From JACJWR01 sp964474045 (GTDB lineage: Bacteria; Actinomycetota; Actinomycetes; S36-B12; UBA10799): a stretch of DNA of 64,000 nt. Position numbers and translations under genes: made by a program. Below, piece after piece: positions 26,987-36,320 of this stretch. The first letter of the stretch is position 1. Every line of letters begins with the position of its first letter. The stretch spans positions 62,001 through 126,000 of the forward strand of contig CAYYRC010000002.1 of the NCBI GenBank assembly GCA_964474045.1, written 5' to 3'. Below the pieces are notes generated by a model. The model was not told the DNA's origin and made no database searches. It saw only the letters and a program-made list of their open reading frames with translations.

Positions 26987-28396
26987 ATGGCAACCACCAT
27001 CCCAGCCCCGACCGGATCGGCGGCCCCGCCGCCAGCCGCCCCGCCGCCGGCCGCCCCCCGGCGCATGGCGCGTCCCCGGCGCAGCCGGCTGCTGGGAACC
27101 GATCTGTTCTTCATCACCCTGGGAGTGCCGCTGACGGCGGTGCTGCTGTGGGTCTTCGACGGCGGCGCCAGCACCATCACGGGATCGTTCGGCGGGGCGC
27201 TCACCGGAGTCGGCCAGCTCGCCGGACTGGCCGCCGGCCTCGCCGCCCTGGGTGGCTTGGCGCTGGCGGCCCGGCCCGCCAGCCTGGAGCGACGCTACGG
27301 GCTGGACCGCATGCTGGGCTGGCACCGCTGGACCGGCATGATCGCCGCCTTCGCGCTGCTGCTGCACTTCGTGACGCTGATCTGGGCCTACGCGCTGCGC
27401 TCCGGCCAGACGCCCTGGGGCGAAGTCGCCTGGCTCTTCGGTGAGTCCTGGATGCCGGCTGCCATGGCCGCCGGCGCACTCATGGCGCTGGTGAGCCTGA
27501 CGTCCTGGCGCCGGATCAAGAACCGCATGGCCTATGAGACCTGGTACTACCTGCATGTGCTGGGCTACCTGTCGGTTGCGCTGGCTCTGGGGCACGTGCT
27601 GGTGCAGGGGTCGGACTTCGCCGACAATGCCGTCGCCCGCGCCTGGTGGATCGCGCTCTACGCGGTCGTCGCCTGGCTCATCATGTACAGCCGCCTGCGC
27701 CCGCTGCTGTCGTCGCTGCTGCACCCGGTGAAGGTGACGGGGATGGAGCGGCTGCCCGACGGGGCACTGTCGATCTGGGTCGGCGGTCGCGGGCTGCGCG
27801 GCCAGCGGGCGGCGGCCGGCCAGTACTACTCCCTGCGCTTCGGGCTCCGGGGCCTGTGGTGGCAGTCGCACCCCTACTCCGTGTCCGCGGCACCCTTCGC
27901 CGACGGCCTGCGCTTCACTTTCGACGTCGGCGACGACGCCCGCGACTTCGGCCGCATCCGGGTCGGCACGCGGGTGTGGCTGGAGGGCCCCTACGGCACC
28001 TTCACGGCCGACCGGGCCGGCGGCGCGCCGGTCCTGCTCATCGGCGGGGGCTCCGGGGTGGCGCCGATCCGGGCGATCCTCGAAGACGTGGCGCCGTGGC
28101 AGCGCCCCGAAGTGATCGTGCGGGTCTCGAAGACCTCCGACGCCTGGTTCCTCACCGAGCTCGAGCAGCTGGTGGTGAGCCTCGGTGGCCGACTGCACGT
28201 CGTCGCCGGTTCCCGGGTGTCGCTGGCCCCCCACGACCCCCTGGGTGCTGGTGCCCTCACCCACCTCGTGCCGGACCTGCAGGGGCGCACCGCCTTCATC
28301 TGCGGCCCCACGGGAATGACGCGCGCCGCGATGCGCGGTCTGCGCGCCGCCGGCATGCCAGCTTCCGCCATCCACACCGAGAGGTACGTGTACTGA
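26987..28396 (+). CDS. Ferric reductase-like transmembrane flavocytochrome
   Basis: 469-residue membrane oxidoreductase. After a Pro/Ala-rich start come about six membrane helices with paired His residues as haem-ligand candidates (GWHRWTGM, LLLHFVTLIW, WYYLHVLGYL, ALGHVLV). The cytoplasmic half is a ferredoxin-NADP reductase fold: FAD-binding HPYSVSAAP, EGPYGTF, nicotinamide site LLIGGGSGVAPIRAIL, and C-terminal FICGPTGMTRA. It should pass electrons from NAD(P)H through FAD and haem across the membrane. It is followed at once by an FMN-binding exported protein and apbE. Confidence 0.88.
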   Translation: MATTIPAPTGSAAPPPAAPPPAAPRRMARPRRSRLLGTDLFFITLGVPLTAVLLWVFDGGASTITGSFGGALTGVGQLAGLAAGLAALGGLALAARPASLERRYGLDRMLGWHRWTGMIAAFALLLHFVTLIWAYALRSGQTPWGEVAWLFGESWMPAAMAAGALMALVSLTSWRRIKNRMAYETWYYLHVLGYLSVALALGHVLVQGSDFADNAVARAWWIALYAVVAWLIMYSRLRPLLSSLLHPVKVTGMERLPDGALSIWVGGRGLRGQRAAAGQYYSLRFGLRGLWWQSHPYSVSAAPFADGLRFTFDVGDDARDFGRIRVGTRVWLEGPYGTFTADRAGGAPVLLIGGGSGVAPIRAILEDVAPWQRPEVIVRVSKTSDAWFLTELEQLVVSLGGRLHVVAGSRVSLAPHDPLGAGALTHLVPDLQGRTAFICGPTGMTRAAMRGLRAAGMPASAIHTERYVY

Positions 28397-28398
28397 TC

Positions 28399-29085
28399 AT
28401 GGCCAATCTCTTTCGACGCATTGCGCCGGCTGTACTGGTCGGCACGGCGGCTGTCGCGGTTGCGGCATCCGCCGGCGCGGCTGGCGATGGCGGGGCGGTC
28501 GCCTCTGCAGCGGAGCCCACCACCGCCGCGGCCCCACAGGGCAGCGCCGATGCCGGCGGCGACGACTCGGACGCCTCGGAGGGGTTTGAGGTCCCAGGCC
28601 GCACCGACGACTCCGAGGACTCCGAGGACAGCCCCGAGCAACTCTTGGACAGGTTCCTCAACGGCAGCGGGGCCGGGTCCGCCGCCGGGCGCCCGGGCTC
28701 GTCAGGTTCGTCGGGCTCGTCAGGTTCGTCGGGCTCGTCAGGTTCGTCGGGCAGCACCGGCTCCTCGGGCAGCACGGGGTCCTCCGGATCGAGCGGCAGC
28801 ACCGGCAGCTGCAGCGGATCCGAGGTCACCGGCCCAGTGGCCAACACGCAGTGGGGACCGGTCCAGGTCGCGGCCACGGTAGTCAACGGCAAGGTCTGCG
28901 CAGTGCGCACCATCCAGACCCCCGACGGCGACCGCAAGTCCGTGATGATCAACGCCCGCGCCGTACCCGTGCTCGAGAAGCAGGTGATCGCCGCCGGCGA
29001 CGCCTCATTCGACGGCGTGAGCGGCGCCACGGTGACCTCCGAGGGGTACCGGCGCTCGCTGCAGGCGATCCTCGACCGGGCCTGA
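28399..29085 (+). CDS. Exported FMN-binding domain protein
   Basis: 228-residue protein with an N-terminal signal or anchor helix (residues 5-28), an acidic Ser/Asp region, a Ser-Gly-rich linker, and a C-terminal FMN-binding domain (PF04205-like). The domain holds DGVSGATVTSEGY, the [S/T]GAT site where ApbE attaches FMN covalently through a Thr phosphodiester. It starts 2 nt after the flavocytochrome stop, so the two are co-translated. The likely role is extracytoplasmic electron acceptor. Confidence 0.85.
   Translation: MANLFRRIAPAVLVGTAAVAVAASAGAAGDGGAVASAAEPTTAAAPQGSADAGGDDSDASEGFEVPGRTDDSEDSEDSPEQLLDRFLNGSGAGSAAGRPGSSGSSGSSGSSGSSGSSGSTGSSGSTGSSGSSGSTGSCSGSEVTGPVANTQWGPVQVAATVVNGKVCAVRTIQTPDGDRKSVMINARAVPVLEKQVIAAGDASFDGVSGATVTSEGYRRSLQAILDRA
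28695..28748 (+). repeat. Three exact 18-bp tandem units coding Ser-Gly linker
   Basis: The unit GGGCTCGTCAGGTTCGTC occurs three times head to tail and degenerates downstream to about 28800. It encodes the (SSG)n/(STG)n linker of the FMN-binding protein. Such runs change length easily. Confidence 0.8.
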
Positions 29086-29091
29086 TCGACA

Positions 29092-30020
29092 ATGCCGGCA
29101 CTCGCCCGCCGCGCCTGGCCGACCATGGGCTCCTGGGCCTCGCTGGTGACCGCCGACCCGATCGACGCCGACACCGGGCGGCGCCTGGCGGCCGAGGCGT
29201 TCGAATCCGTGGAGGCCCGCCTCTCGTCCTACCGGTCGGATTCGGAGGTCAGTCGCTTCGAACGCGGCGAGGTCCCGGACCCGAGCGCGGAGCTCCGCCA
29301 TGTGCTGGCCGCCTGCGAGTGGCTCGAAACGGCGAGCGGCGGCATGTTCAGCTCGCGGCCCGCCGGACCGGCGGGACCGCTCGATCTCGCAGGCTATGTC
29401 AAGGGTTGGGCGATCGATCAGGCCGCCGATCAGCTCATCGCGGCGGGGATCGAGCGCTTCGCGCTGGGTATCGGCGGTGACTGGCGCATCCTGGGCGGGC
29501 ATCCGGACGACCGGCCGTGGCGCTTCGCCATCCTCGATCCTGCCGACCCCGCCAGCCCGCGTGCGCTCGTTGAGGTCGTCGAGGGCGCGCTGGCCACCAG
29601 CGGGCGCTACGAGCGCGGCGACCACGTGCTGGTCCCCCCGGGAGCGGCGACCGGCGCGGCAGNNNNNNNNNNNNNNNNNNNNNNNNNNNNNNNNNNNNNN
29701 NNNNNNNNNNNNNNNNNNNNNNNNNNNNNNNNNNNNNNNNNNNNNNNNNNNNNNNNNNNNNNGGCGCGGCAGGGGCAGCCTCCTTCAGCGTCGTCGGCCC
29801 GCGGCTGGCGTGGGCCGACGCGTTCGCGACGGTCGGGCTGCTCAAGGGCACCGGCGGCATCGAGTGGGTGGCCGGCTTCGCGGGCTACGCGGGGGCGGTC
29901 GTGCTCGCCGACGGCGCCATGTACGCAGCCGACGAATTCCCGCTGGCCGCGGACAGCGCGCCCCGAGGCGCCGGCGCCGGGGACTTCCCGCCGCAGCCCT
30001 CTTTCACCCCGTCTCGCTGA
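29092..30020 (+). CDS. apbE: FAD:protein FMN transferase (interrupted by a scaffold gap)
   Basis: Transfers FMN to Thr of FMN-binding domains. The N-terminal part (ESVEARLSSYRSDSEVSRFE, then DLAGYVKGWAIDQAAD and ALATSGRYERGDHV) and the C-terminal part (SVVGPRLAWADAFATVGLL, with the metal-binding Asp and Thr) are typical. The 100-N run puts the two halves in different frames as written. Both gap edges carry the same 10 bases, and merging them restores one frame of 272 codons. The Asp of the usual DP after the His is a Val. It overlaps the convergent glnE end by 17 nt. Confidence 0.88.
29663..29762. other. Assembly gap of 100 N, probably artefactual
   Basis: A run of exactly 100 N. GGCGCGGCAG is found on both sides (29653-29662 and 29763-29772), so the contig ends probably overlap by 10 bp and no base is missing. 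Confidence 0.85.
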
Positions 30021-33000
30021 TCCCGTAGAAGAGGCGGTCGAACACCCGCCGCGCCCGCCGGGTGGTGCGCAGGTAGTCCTCCACCATGTCCGAGCTCTGA
30101 CCGGCCTCATATCCCAGCACGCGTGACACCGAGCCGACATCGCGCACGTCGTTCGGGATCGCGTCCCCCGGCTTCCCCAGCACCAGCGTGATCGCGTTGC
30201 GCACCCGCGAGGCGAGACGCCAGGACTCCAGCAGCACCTCGGCGTCCTCACCGTCGATCAGCCCTGCCGCCACCGCGGCCGCCATCGCGGGCACGGTGGC
30301 GGTCGTGCGCAGCGGAGCCAAGGCGGCACCGTGCTCCTGCTGCAGCAGTTGCACCACCCACTCGACGTCGCTGAGGCCGCCCGGCCCGAGCTTGGTGTGC
30401 CGGCGCGGATCCACCCCTCGCGGCAGCCGCTCCGACTCCATGCGAGCCTTCAGCCGGCGGACGCCCACGACGTCTGCGGCGGACAGGCCGGCCGCGGGAT
30501 AGCGAACGGGGTCGATCAGCTGCACGAACTGAGCGGCCAGCTCATCGTCGCCGGCGAGCGGCCGGGCCCGCAGCAGCGCCTGGGCCTCCCACGGCGCCGA
30601 ATAGCGCTCGTAGTAGGCGCGATAGCTGGCCAGGGTACGCACGAGCGGCCCCTGCCGGCCTTCCGGGCGCAGATCTGCGTCAAGGGCCAACGGCGGCTCC
30701 ACGCTGGCCACGGACAGGCTGGCCCGCAACGCCTTGACGACGGCAGTGGCGGCGCGGGTCGCCGCCACCTCGTCGGCGCCGGGAAGCGGGTCGTGGACGT
30801 ACATCACGTCGGCGTCGGAGGCGTACGACAGGTCCCTGCCGCCCAGCCTGCCCATGGCCACCACCAGGACCCGGGTGGGCAGCGGCTCGCCCAGCTCGGC
30901 CTCGACGCGGGCGACGGCCGAGCCCAGCGCCGCGTCCACGGTGGCGTCGGCGACGTCGGACAGCGCGGCCGCGACCTCCTCCACCGCCAGCAGGCCGAGC
31001 AGATCTGCGGCGGCGATGCGGAAGAGCTCGCGGCGGCGCAGTCCGCGCACGGCTGCGGCGGCCTGCTCCGTGCCCTGGTGACGCGCTGCGAGTGATCGCG
31101 CCTCGTCCACCAACGCCTGTTTGGGCTGCGGCATCAGCTCATCGGTGTCAGCCAGCATCGACACCGCCTCCGGCGCCCTGGTGAGCAGCTCGGAGGCGTA
31201 CCGAGAGGTGGACAGCAGCAGCGCCAGCCGCTGGGCCACGGCGGACTCGTCGCGCAGCAGGCGCAGGTACCAGGGCGTGGAGCCCAAGGTGTCGCTGACC
31301 TGCCGGAAACCCAGCAGCCCGGCATCCGGGTCGGGCCCGGACGCGAACCAGCCGAGCAGCACCGGCAGCAGCGTGCGCTGGATGGCCGCGCGCCGGCTCA
31401 CTCCCGAGGACAGCGCCTGCAGGTGCCGCAGGGCCCCGGCGGGATCGGTGTAGCCGAGCAGCGTGAGGCGATCCCGGGCAGCCTCCGGGGTGAGCCGGGC
31501 CTGGCCCGGCTCCAGCTTGGCCACGGCGTTCAGCAGCGGACGGTAGAACAGCTTCTCGTGCAGCCGTCGCACGTCGCGGGACAGATCCCGCCAGCGCTTG
31601 CCCAGCTCCGCGGCCGGATCGACCCGCAGGCCGATCGAGCGCCCCAGCCAGCGCATGTCCTCCGGCGACTCTGGGAGCAGGTGCGTGCGCCGCAGGCTGC
31701 GCAGCTGCAGCCGGTGCTCCAGCGTGCGCTGGAAGGCATAGGCATCGGACAGGGCGCGCGCGTCGTCGCGGCCGACGTAGCCCCAGGTCGCGAGCTGCTC
31801 GAGGGCCCGCAGCGTCGTCGGGGATCGCACGGTGATGTCCGACGCGCCATGCACCATCTGCAGCAGCTGCACCGAGAACTCGATATCGCGCAGCCCACCC
31901 ACCCCCAGCTTGAGCTCGCGGCCGGCGTGCTTGGCCGGGATAGCTGCCTCGACGCGACGTCGCATCGCCTGCACGTCGGCCACGAAGTCCGGGCGCCGCG
32001 ACGCGCTCCAGACGGCGGGCCGCGTCTCGGAGACGAAGGCCTCCGCCAACTCAACGTCACCGGCGGCGGCACGAGCCTTGAGCAACGCCTGGAACTCCCA
32101 CGTCTTGGCCCATCTGGCGTAGTAGTCCAGATGGCTGTCGAGGGTGCGGACCAGAGCGCCCGCCTTGCCCTCGGGGCGCAGGCCCGCGTCGACCTCCCAG
32201 ATGGAGCCCTCGATGGTGCTGGCGACCGTGACGTTCATCAGCCGCTGCGCCAGCCGCGTGGCGACTCGCAATGCCTCCTCCACCTCTCCCGCGGTGGCGC
32301 CCGCCGCCGGTGCGGCCACGAAGATGACGTCCACGTCGGACAGGTAGTTCAGCTCCAGGCCGCCGCACTTGCCCATCGCCACGATGCCCAGCCGAGCGAG
32401 CTCATGGCCGGGCACCTCGGCGCGGGCGATGGCCAGCGAGGTCTCCAGGACGGCGTCCGCCAGGTCGCTCAGCGACTCCGTGACGTCCACCACCGGGAGG
32501 CCGGAGTTGAGGTCCGCGTTGACGATGCGCAGCAGTTGGCGCCGGTAGGCCCGACGCAGGGCCACATAGTGGTCGCCGCCGGCATCAGCGGGCAGCAGGC
32601 CAGCCCGGTCGAACTCTCCCTGCCCCACGTCGGCCGTGCCCGACGCCACCGGCACCGCCGCCTGCGGATCCGCACCCACGGCGACCAGCAGCTCAGCGCG
32701 CACCTGTGCCCGGGTGAGCACCGGCGCCTCGTCGGCCACGAGCGGCCACCACGTCGGGTGGCGCAGCAGCACCTCGCCCAGGCCGGCGCTCACCCCCAGC
32801 ACCGCGAGCAGCCGGCGGCGCCGCTCGGAATCCTCGAACAGGGCCTGCACCAGGTCCGCGGGGCAGTCCGGATCGTCCAGCAGCCGCGAGACGATCAGCA
32901 GGGCCTGATCCGGGTCGGCCGCCGTGGCGAAGTCTCGGACGGCATCGTCGGGGAGGTCGGCGAGGCGCCCGCAGTCGAGCAGCTGGCGCGCCTTCCCGAG

Positions 33001-33069
33001 GTCGCTGAACCCCACCGCCGCCAGGGCTGCGGAGTTGCGCGCATCGCCGGAGCGGGAAACCTTGCTCAT
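30004..33069 (-). CDS. glnE: Bifunctional glutamine synthetase adenylyltransferase/adenylyl-removing enzyme
   Basis: Adds AMP to, and removes it from, the regulatory Tyr of GlnA1 according to nitrogen status. The 1021-residue protein has the expected duplicated nucleotidyltransferase domains: the N-terminal copy with MGKCGGLELNYLSDVDVIFV and the C-terminal copy with MGRLGGRDLSYASDADVMYV, each with the DxD metal pair, plus the helical linkers GVGGLRDIEFSVQLLQ and GPGGLSDVEWVVQLLQ. ATG 33069 lies 17 nt after glnA2, giving the same glnA2-glnE order as in mycobacteria. Confidence 0.95.
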   Translation of the reverse strand: MSKVSRSGDARNSAALAAVGFSDLGKARQLLDCGRLADLPDDAVRDFATAADPDQALLIVSRLLDDPDCPADLVQALFEDSERRRRLLAVLGVSAGLGEVLLRHPTWWPLVADEAPVLTRAQVRAELLVAVGADPQAAVPVASGTADVGQGEFDRAGLLPADAGGDHYVALRRAYRRQLLRIVNADLNSGLPVVDVTESLSDLADAVLETSLAIARAEVPGHELARLGIVAMGKCGGLELNYLSDVDVIFVAAPAAGATAGEVEEALRVATRLAQRLMNVTVASTIEGSIWEVDAGLRPEGKAGALVRTLDSHLDYYARWAKTWEFQALLKARAAAGDVELAEAFVSETRPAVWSASRRPDFVADVQAMRRRVEAAIPAKHAGRELKLGVGGLRDIEFSVQLLQMVHGASDITVRSPTTLRALEQLATWGYVGRDDARALSDAYAFQRTLEHRLQLRSLRRTHLLPESPEDMRWLGRSIGLRVDPAAELGKRWRDLSRDVRRLHEKLFYRPLLNAVAKLEPGQARLTPEAARDRLTLLGYTDPAGALRHLQALSSGVSRRAAIQRTLLPVLLGWFASGPDPDAGLLGFRQVSDTLGSTPWYLRLLRDESAVAQRLALLLSTSRYASELLTRAPEAVSMLADTDELMPQPKQALVDEARSLAARHQGTEQAAAAVRGLRRRELFRIAAADLLGLLAVEEVAAALSDVADATVDAALGSAVARVEAELGEPLPTRVLVVAMGRLGGRDLSYASDADVMYVHDPLPGADEVAATRAATAVVKALRASLSVASVEPPLALDADLRPEGRQGPLVRTLASYRAYYERYSAPWEAQALLRARPLAGDDELAAQFVQLIDPVRYPAAGLSAADVVGVRRLKARMESERLPRGVDPRRHTKLGPGGLSDVEWVVQLLQQEHGAALAPLRTTATVPAMAAAVAAGLIDGEDAEVLLESWRLASRVRNAITLVLGKPGDAIPNDVRDVGSVSRVLGYEAGQSSDMVEDYLRTTRRARRVFDRLFYGISETG

Positions 33070-33086
33070 CACCAGGCGCCGGCCCC

Positions 33087-34424
33087 TCAGAGGATGCGCA
33101 GGTAGCGGTCGAGCTCGAACTGAGTCACCTGACGACGGTACTCCGACCACTCAGCCCGCTTGTTCGACAGGAAGAAGTCGAACACGTGCTCGCCCAGGGT
33201 CTCGGCGACCAGCTCCGATCGCTCCATGGCGGTGATGGCGCCGTTGAGGCTGCTCGGCAGCGGCTCCAGGCCCATCGCGCGGCGCTCGCGGTCGGTCAGG
33301 GACCACACGTCATCCTCCGCCTCCGGCGGCAGCTCGTACCCCTCGCGCACCCCCTTCAGCCCCGCCGCCAGCATGAGCGCGAAGGCCAGGTACGGATTGC
33401 AGGCCGAGTCCGGCGAGCGAATCTCAATCCGGGTCGAGTTGCCCTTGTGGGGCTTGTACATCGGCACCCGCACGAGCGCCGAGCGGTTGTCGTGGCCCCA
33501 GCAGACGTAGGTCGGGGCCTCGCCGCCGGCCGCCAGCCGCTTGTAGGAGTTCACCCACTGGTTGGTGATGGCCGTCATCTCCGGGGCGTGGACCAGCAGG
33601 CCGGCGATGAACTGCCGCGCCGTCCGCGAGAGCCCCATCGGAGCGGCAGCGTCGGCGAAGGCGTTGGAGTCGCCCTCGAAGAGGCTCAGGTGCGTGTGCA
33701 TGCCCGACCCGGGGTGGTCCCGGAAGGGTTTGGGCATGAAGGTGGCATAGACCCCCGCCGCGCTGGCGACCTCTTTGACGACGGTGCGGAAGGTCATGAT
33801 GTTGTCCGCGGTGCTCAGCGCGTCGGCGTAGCGCAGGTCGATCTCCTGCTGGCCCGGCCCGCCCTCGTGGTGGCTGAACTCGACCGAGATCCCCATGTCC
33901 TCCAGCGTGGTGATGGCGCTGCGCCGGAAGTCCTGGGCGGGTCCGAGCGGGGCGTGGTCGAAGTAGCCGGCGTCATCGACCGGCTTGGGCCGGCGCCCCT
34001 CCGCGGGCCGCCCTTTGAGCAGGTAGAACTCGATCTCCGGGTGCGTGTAGAAGGTGAACCCGTCCGCGGCGGCCCGGTCGAGGCCGCGCTTCAGCACCCA
34101 GCGGGGGTCGGCGTGGGAGGGCGAGCCGTCGGGCAGCGCGATGTCGCAGAACATCCGCGCCACCGCATCCTTGTCGCCGCGCCACGGGAGGATCTGGAAG
34201 GTAGACGGGTCCGGCCGGGCCAGCATGTCCGCCTCGGTGACGCGGGTGAACCCCTGGATCGACGAGCCGTCGAAGCCGATGCCCTCGTCGAAGGCCCCCT
34301 CGAGCTCCGCCGGGGCGATGGCGACGGACTTCAACTGGCCGAGCACGTCGGTGAACCACAGCCGCACGAAACGGATGTCGCGCTCCTCGATGGCGCGGAG
34401 CACAAACTCGGTCTGCTTGTCCAT
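33087..34424 (-). CDS. glnA2: Glutamine synthetase, GlnA2 type
   Basis: 445-residue type I-alpha-like glutamine synthetase without the adenylylation Tyr context (EAEDDVWSLTDRERRAMG at that place). It carries the catalytic blocks DGSSIQGF, THPEIEFYLLKG, FMPKPFRDHPGSGMHTHLS and the ATP loop region NRSALVRVP. Relatives in mycobacteria and Streptomyces are accessory synthetases, and related GlnA-like enzymes act on polyamines, so ammonium may not be its only acceptor. ATG 34424 follows a weak CAGGCT box (34431-34436) at 6 nt. It is in an operon with glnE. Confidence 0.9.
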   Translation of the reverse strand: MDKQTEFVLRAIEERDIRFVRLWFTDVLGQLKSVAIAPAELEGAFDEGIGFDGSSIQGFTRVTEADMLARPDPSTFQILPWRGDKDAVARMFCDIALPDGSPSHADPRWVLKRGLDRAAADGFTFYTHPEIEFYLLKGRPAEGRRPKPVDDAGYFDHAPLGPAQDFRRSAITTLEDMGISVEFSHHEGGPGQQEIDLRYADALSTADNIMTFRTVVKEVASAAGVYATFMPKPFRDHPGSGMHTHLSLFEGDSNAFADAAAPMGLSRTARQFIAGLLVHAPEMTAITNQWVNSYKRLAAGGEAPTYVCWGHDNRSALVRVPMYKPHKGNSTRIEIRSPDSACNPYLAFALMLAAGLKGVREGYELPPEAEDDVWSLTDRERRAMGLEPLPSSLNGAITAMERSELVAETLGEHVFDFFLSNKRAEWSEYRRQVTQFELDRYLRIL

Positions 34425-34492
34425 GGGCCTAGCCTGCCACCGCCACGTTTCCGGCGTGTGTCTGCCACGGCACGTCCCCGGGGCAGTCCTGT

Positions 34493-34498
34493 CAGAAT
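34493..34498 (+). promoter_or_regulatory. -10 box CAGAAT of nadE
   Basis: CAGAAT, 6-nt spacer, then ATG 34505; leaderless. Confidence 0.45.
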
Positions 34499-34504
34499 CG
34501 CGCC

Positions 34505-36214
34505 ATGACGACGATGCGGCTGGCACTGGCGCAGGTGAACCCGACGGTCGGCGACCTGGCGGGCAACGCCGCGATCGTGTTGGGGCGCACGAAGGAGGCC
34601 GTGGCCTCGGGGGCGGATCTGGTCGTGTTCCCGGAGATGATGCTGACCGGCTACCCGATCGAGGACCTGGCCCTGCGATCGTCGTTCCAGCGGGCCAGCC
34701 GCGTCGCCATCGTGGAACTGGCGCGGCGGCTGGGGGCCGAGGGGTGCGGCGGCGCGGCAGTGGTCGTCGGCTTCCTGGACGCCGACGGGGAGTCCGGCGG
34801 CGGTGCCCGGAACGCCGCAGCGGTGCTCTTCGGAGGCGAGGTGGTCGCCGTGTACGCGAAGCACCACCTGCCCAACTACGGCGTCTTCGACGAGTTCCGC
34901 TACTTCGTGCCGGGGGCCGAGGGGCTGGTGCTGCGCATCAACGGGACCGACGTGGCCCTGGCGATCTGCGAGGACCTGTGGCAGCCCGGCGGTCCGGTCG
35001 CCGACGTGCGGGCGGCTGGCGCGGGCCTGCTGGTCGTCATCAACGGATCGCCCTACGAGCGCGCCAAGGACGACCTGCGGCTCGACCTCTGCCGACGGCG
35101 GGCGGCCGAAGCGGGCTGCACCCTGGCCTACGTCAACATGGTCGGCGGCCAGGACGAGCTCGTGTTCGACGGCGACTCGATGGTCGTCGGCGCCGACGGG
35201 CGGGTGCTCGCGCGCGCCTACGAGTTCGTGGAGCAGTTGCTGGTGCTGGACCTCGATCTGCCGCCTGCCGCGGGTGCTCCGCGGGGAGCCGAGATCACCA
35301 CCGCCGCACCGGCGGAGCCCCCGGCGCTGCCGGAACCCGTGGTGGCTCCCGAGCTCGCTGATGCCCCGGAGGTGTACCGGGCCCTCGTGCTGGGCCTTGG
35401 CGACTACGTCCGCAAGAACGGGTTCAGCTCGGTCGCGCTCGGCCTCTCCGGGGGAATCGACTCGGCCCTGGTGGCGGCGATCGCCTGCGACGCCATCGGA
35501 GCCGAGCACGTCATCGGGGTCTCGATGCCGAGCAAGTACTCGTCGCAGCATTCCCGCGACGACGCCGCCGAACTGGCGCGGCGCACCGGCCTGCGCTACC
35601 GCACCGTTCCGATCGCACCCCTGGTTGCCGCGTTCGACGGGGCCCTGGGCCTGACCGGGTTGGCCGAGGAGAACCTGCAGGCGCGCGTGCGCGGGGTCAC
35701 CCTCATGGGCATCAGCAACTCCGAGGGCCCGCTGGTGCTGGCCACCGGCAACAAGAGCGAGATCGCGGTGGGCTACTCGACCATCTACGGGGACGCGGTG
35801 GGCGGTTTCGCGCCGATCAAGGACGTCCCGAAGTCGATGGTGTGGGAGCTGTCGCGCTGGCGCAACGCCGACGCGCAGGGCCGGGGCGAGGTGGCCCCGA
35901 TCCCCCCGAACTCGATCGACAAGCCGCCCTCGGCCGAGCTCCGCCCGGACCAGTTGGACACCGACTCGCTGCCGGACTACGCGCTGCTCGACGACATCCT
36001 CGACGCCTACGTCGAGCACGACCGCGGCGCGGAGGAGTTGCTCGCGGCCGGCTTCGACCACGAGCTCGTCGAACGCATCGTGCGCCTCATCGACTTCGCC
36101 GAGTACAAGCGCCGCCAGTACCCGCCGGGCACCAAGATCACCTACAAGGCGTTCGGCCGCGACCGCCGGCTGCCCATCACCAACCGCTGGCGCGAGGAGC
36201 GGCCGGCGCAGTAG
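34505..36214 (+). CDS. nadE: Glutamine-dependent NAD+ synthetase
   Basis: Last step of NAD synthesis, amidating nicotinic acid adenine dinucleotide with glutamine nitrogen. The 569-residue protein has an N-terminal nitrilase-type glutaminase with the Glu-Lys-Cys triad (VVFPEMMLTGYP, YAKHHLPNYGVFDE, AICEDLWQPGG) and a C-terminal synthetase with the SGGIDSALVAA loop, TGNKSEIAVGYST and ITYKAFGRDRR. The domain order is that of the shorter bacterial NadE, not the 680-residue mycobacterial form. It is divergent from glnA2, 80 bp apart. Confidence 0.95.
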   Translation: MTTMRLALAQVNPTVGDLAGNAAIVLGRTKEAVASGADLVVFPEMMLTGYPIEDLALRSSFQRASRVAIVELARRLGAEGCGGAAVVVGFLDADGESGGGARNAAAVLFGGEVVAVYAKHHLPNYGVFDEFRYFVPGAEGLVLRINGTDVALAICEDLWQPGGPVADVRAAGAGLLVVINGSPYERAKDDLRLDLCRRRAAEAGCTLAYVNMVGGQDELVFDGDSMVVGADGRVLARAYEFVEQLLVLDLDLPPAAGAPRGAEITTAAPAEPPALPEPVVAPELADAPEVYRALVLGLGDYVRKNGFSSVALGLSGGIDSALVAAIACDAIGAEHVIGVSMPSKYSSQHSRDDAAELARRTGLRYRTVPIAPLVAAFDGALGLTGLAEENLQARVRGVTLMGISNSEGPLVLATGNKSEIAVGYSTIYGDAVGGFAPIKDVPKSMVWELSRWRNADAQGRGEVAPIPPNSIDKPPSAELRPDQLDTDSLPDYALLDDILDAYVEHDRGAEELLAAGFDHELVERIVRLIDFAEYKRRQYPPGTKITYKAFGRDRRLPITNRWREERPAQ

Positions 36215-36320
36215 CCCCACGACCCACTGCCAGGGGCCGCTGGCGCACATGGGCACCGAGGTGTCACCATGTTCGCGTCCGGGGACTCCGTCGGGGAGCC
36301 TCGAGATTCGGAGGATCACC

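Noticed and set aside
28695..28800. CRISPR-like repeat array
   Set aside because: The repeats are contiguous with no spacers, are in frame, and encode a Ser-Gly linker.
29092..30020. apbE as a frameshifted pseudogene
   Set aside because: The frame break comes only from the N run; merging the duplicated 10-mer at its edges restores the frame.
33087..34424. GlnA2-type gene as a duplicate of GlnA1 under the same control
   Set aside because: It lacks the adenylylation Tyr context and the GlnR-like box, and is shorter; it belongs to the separate GlnA2 group.
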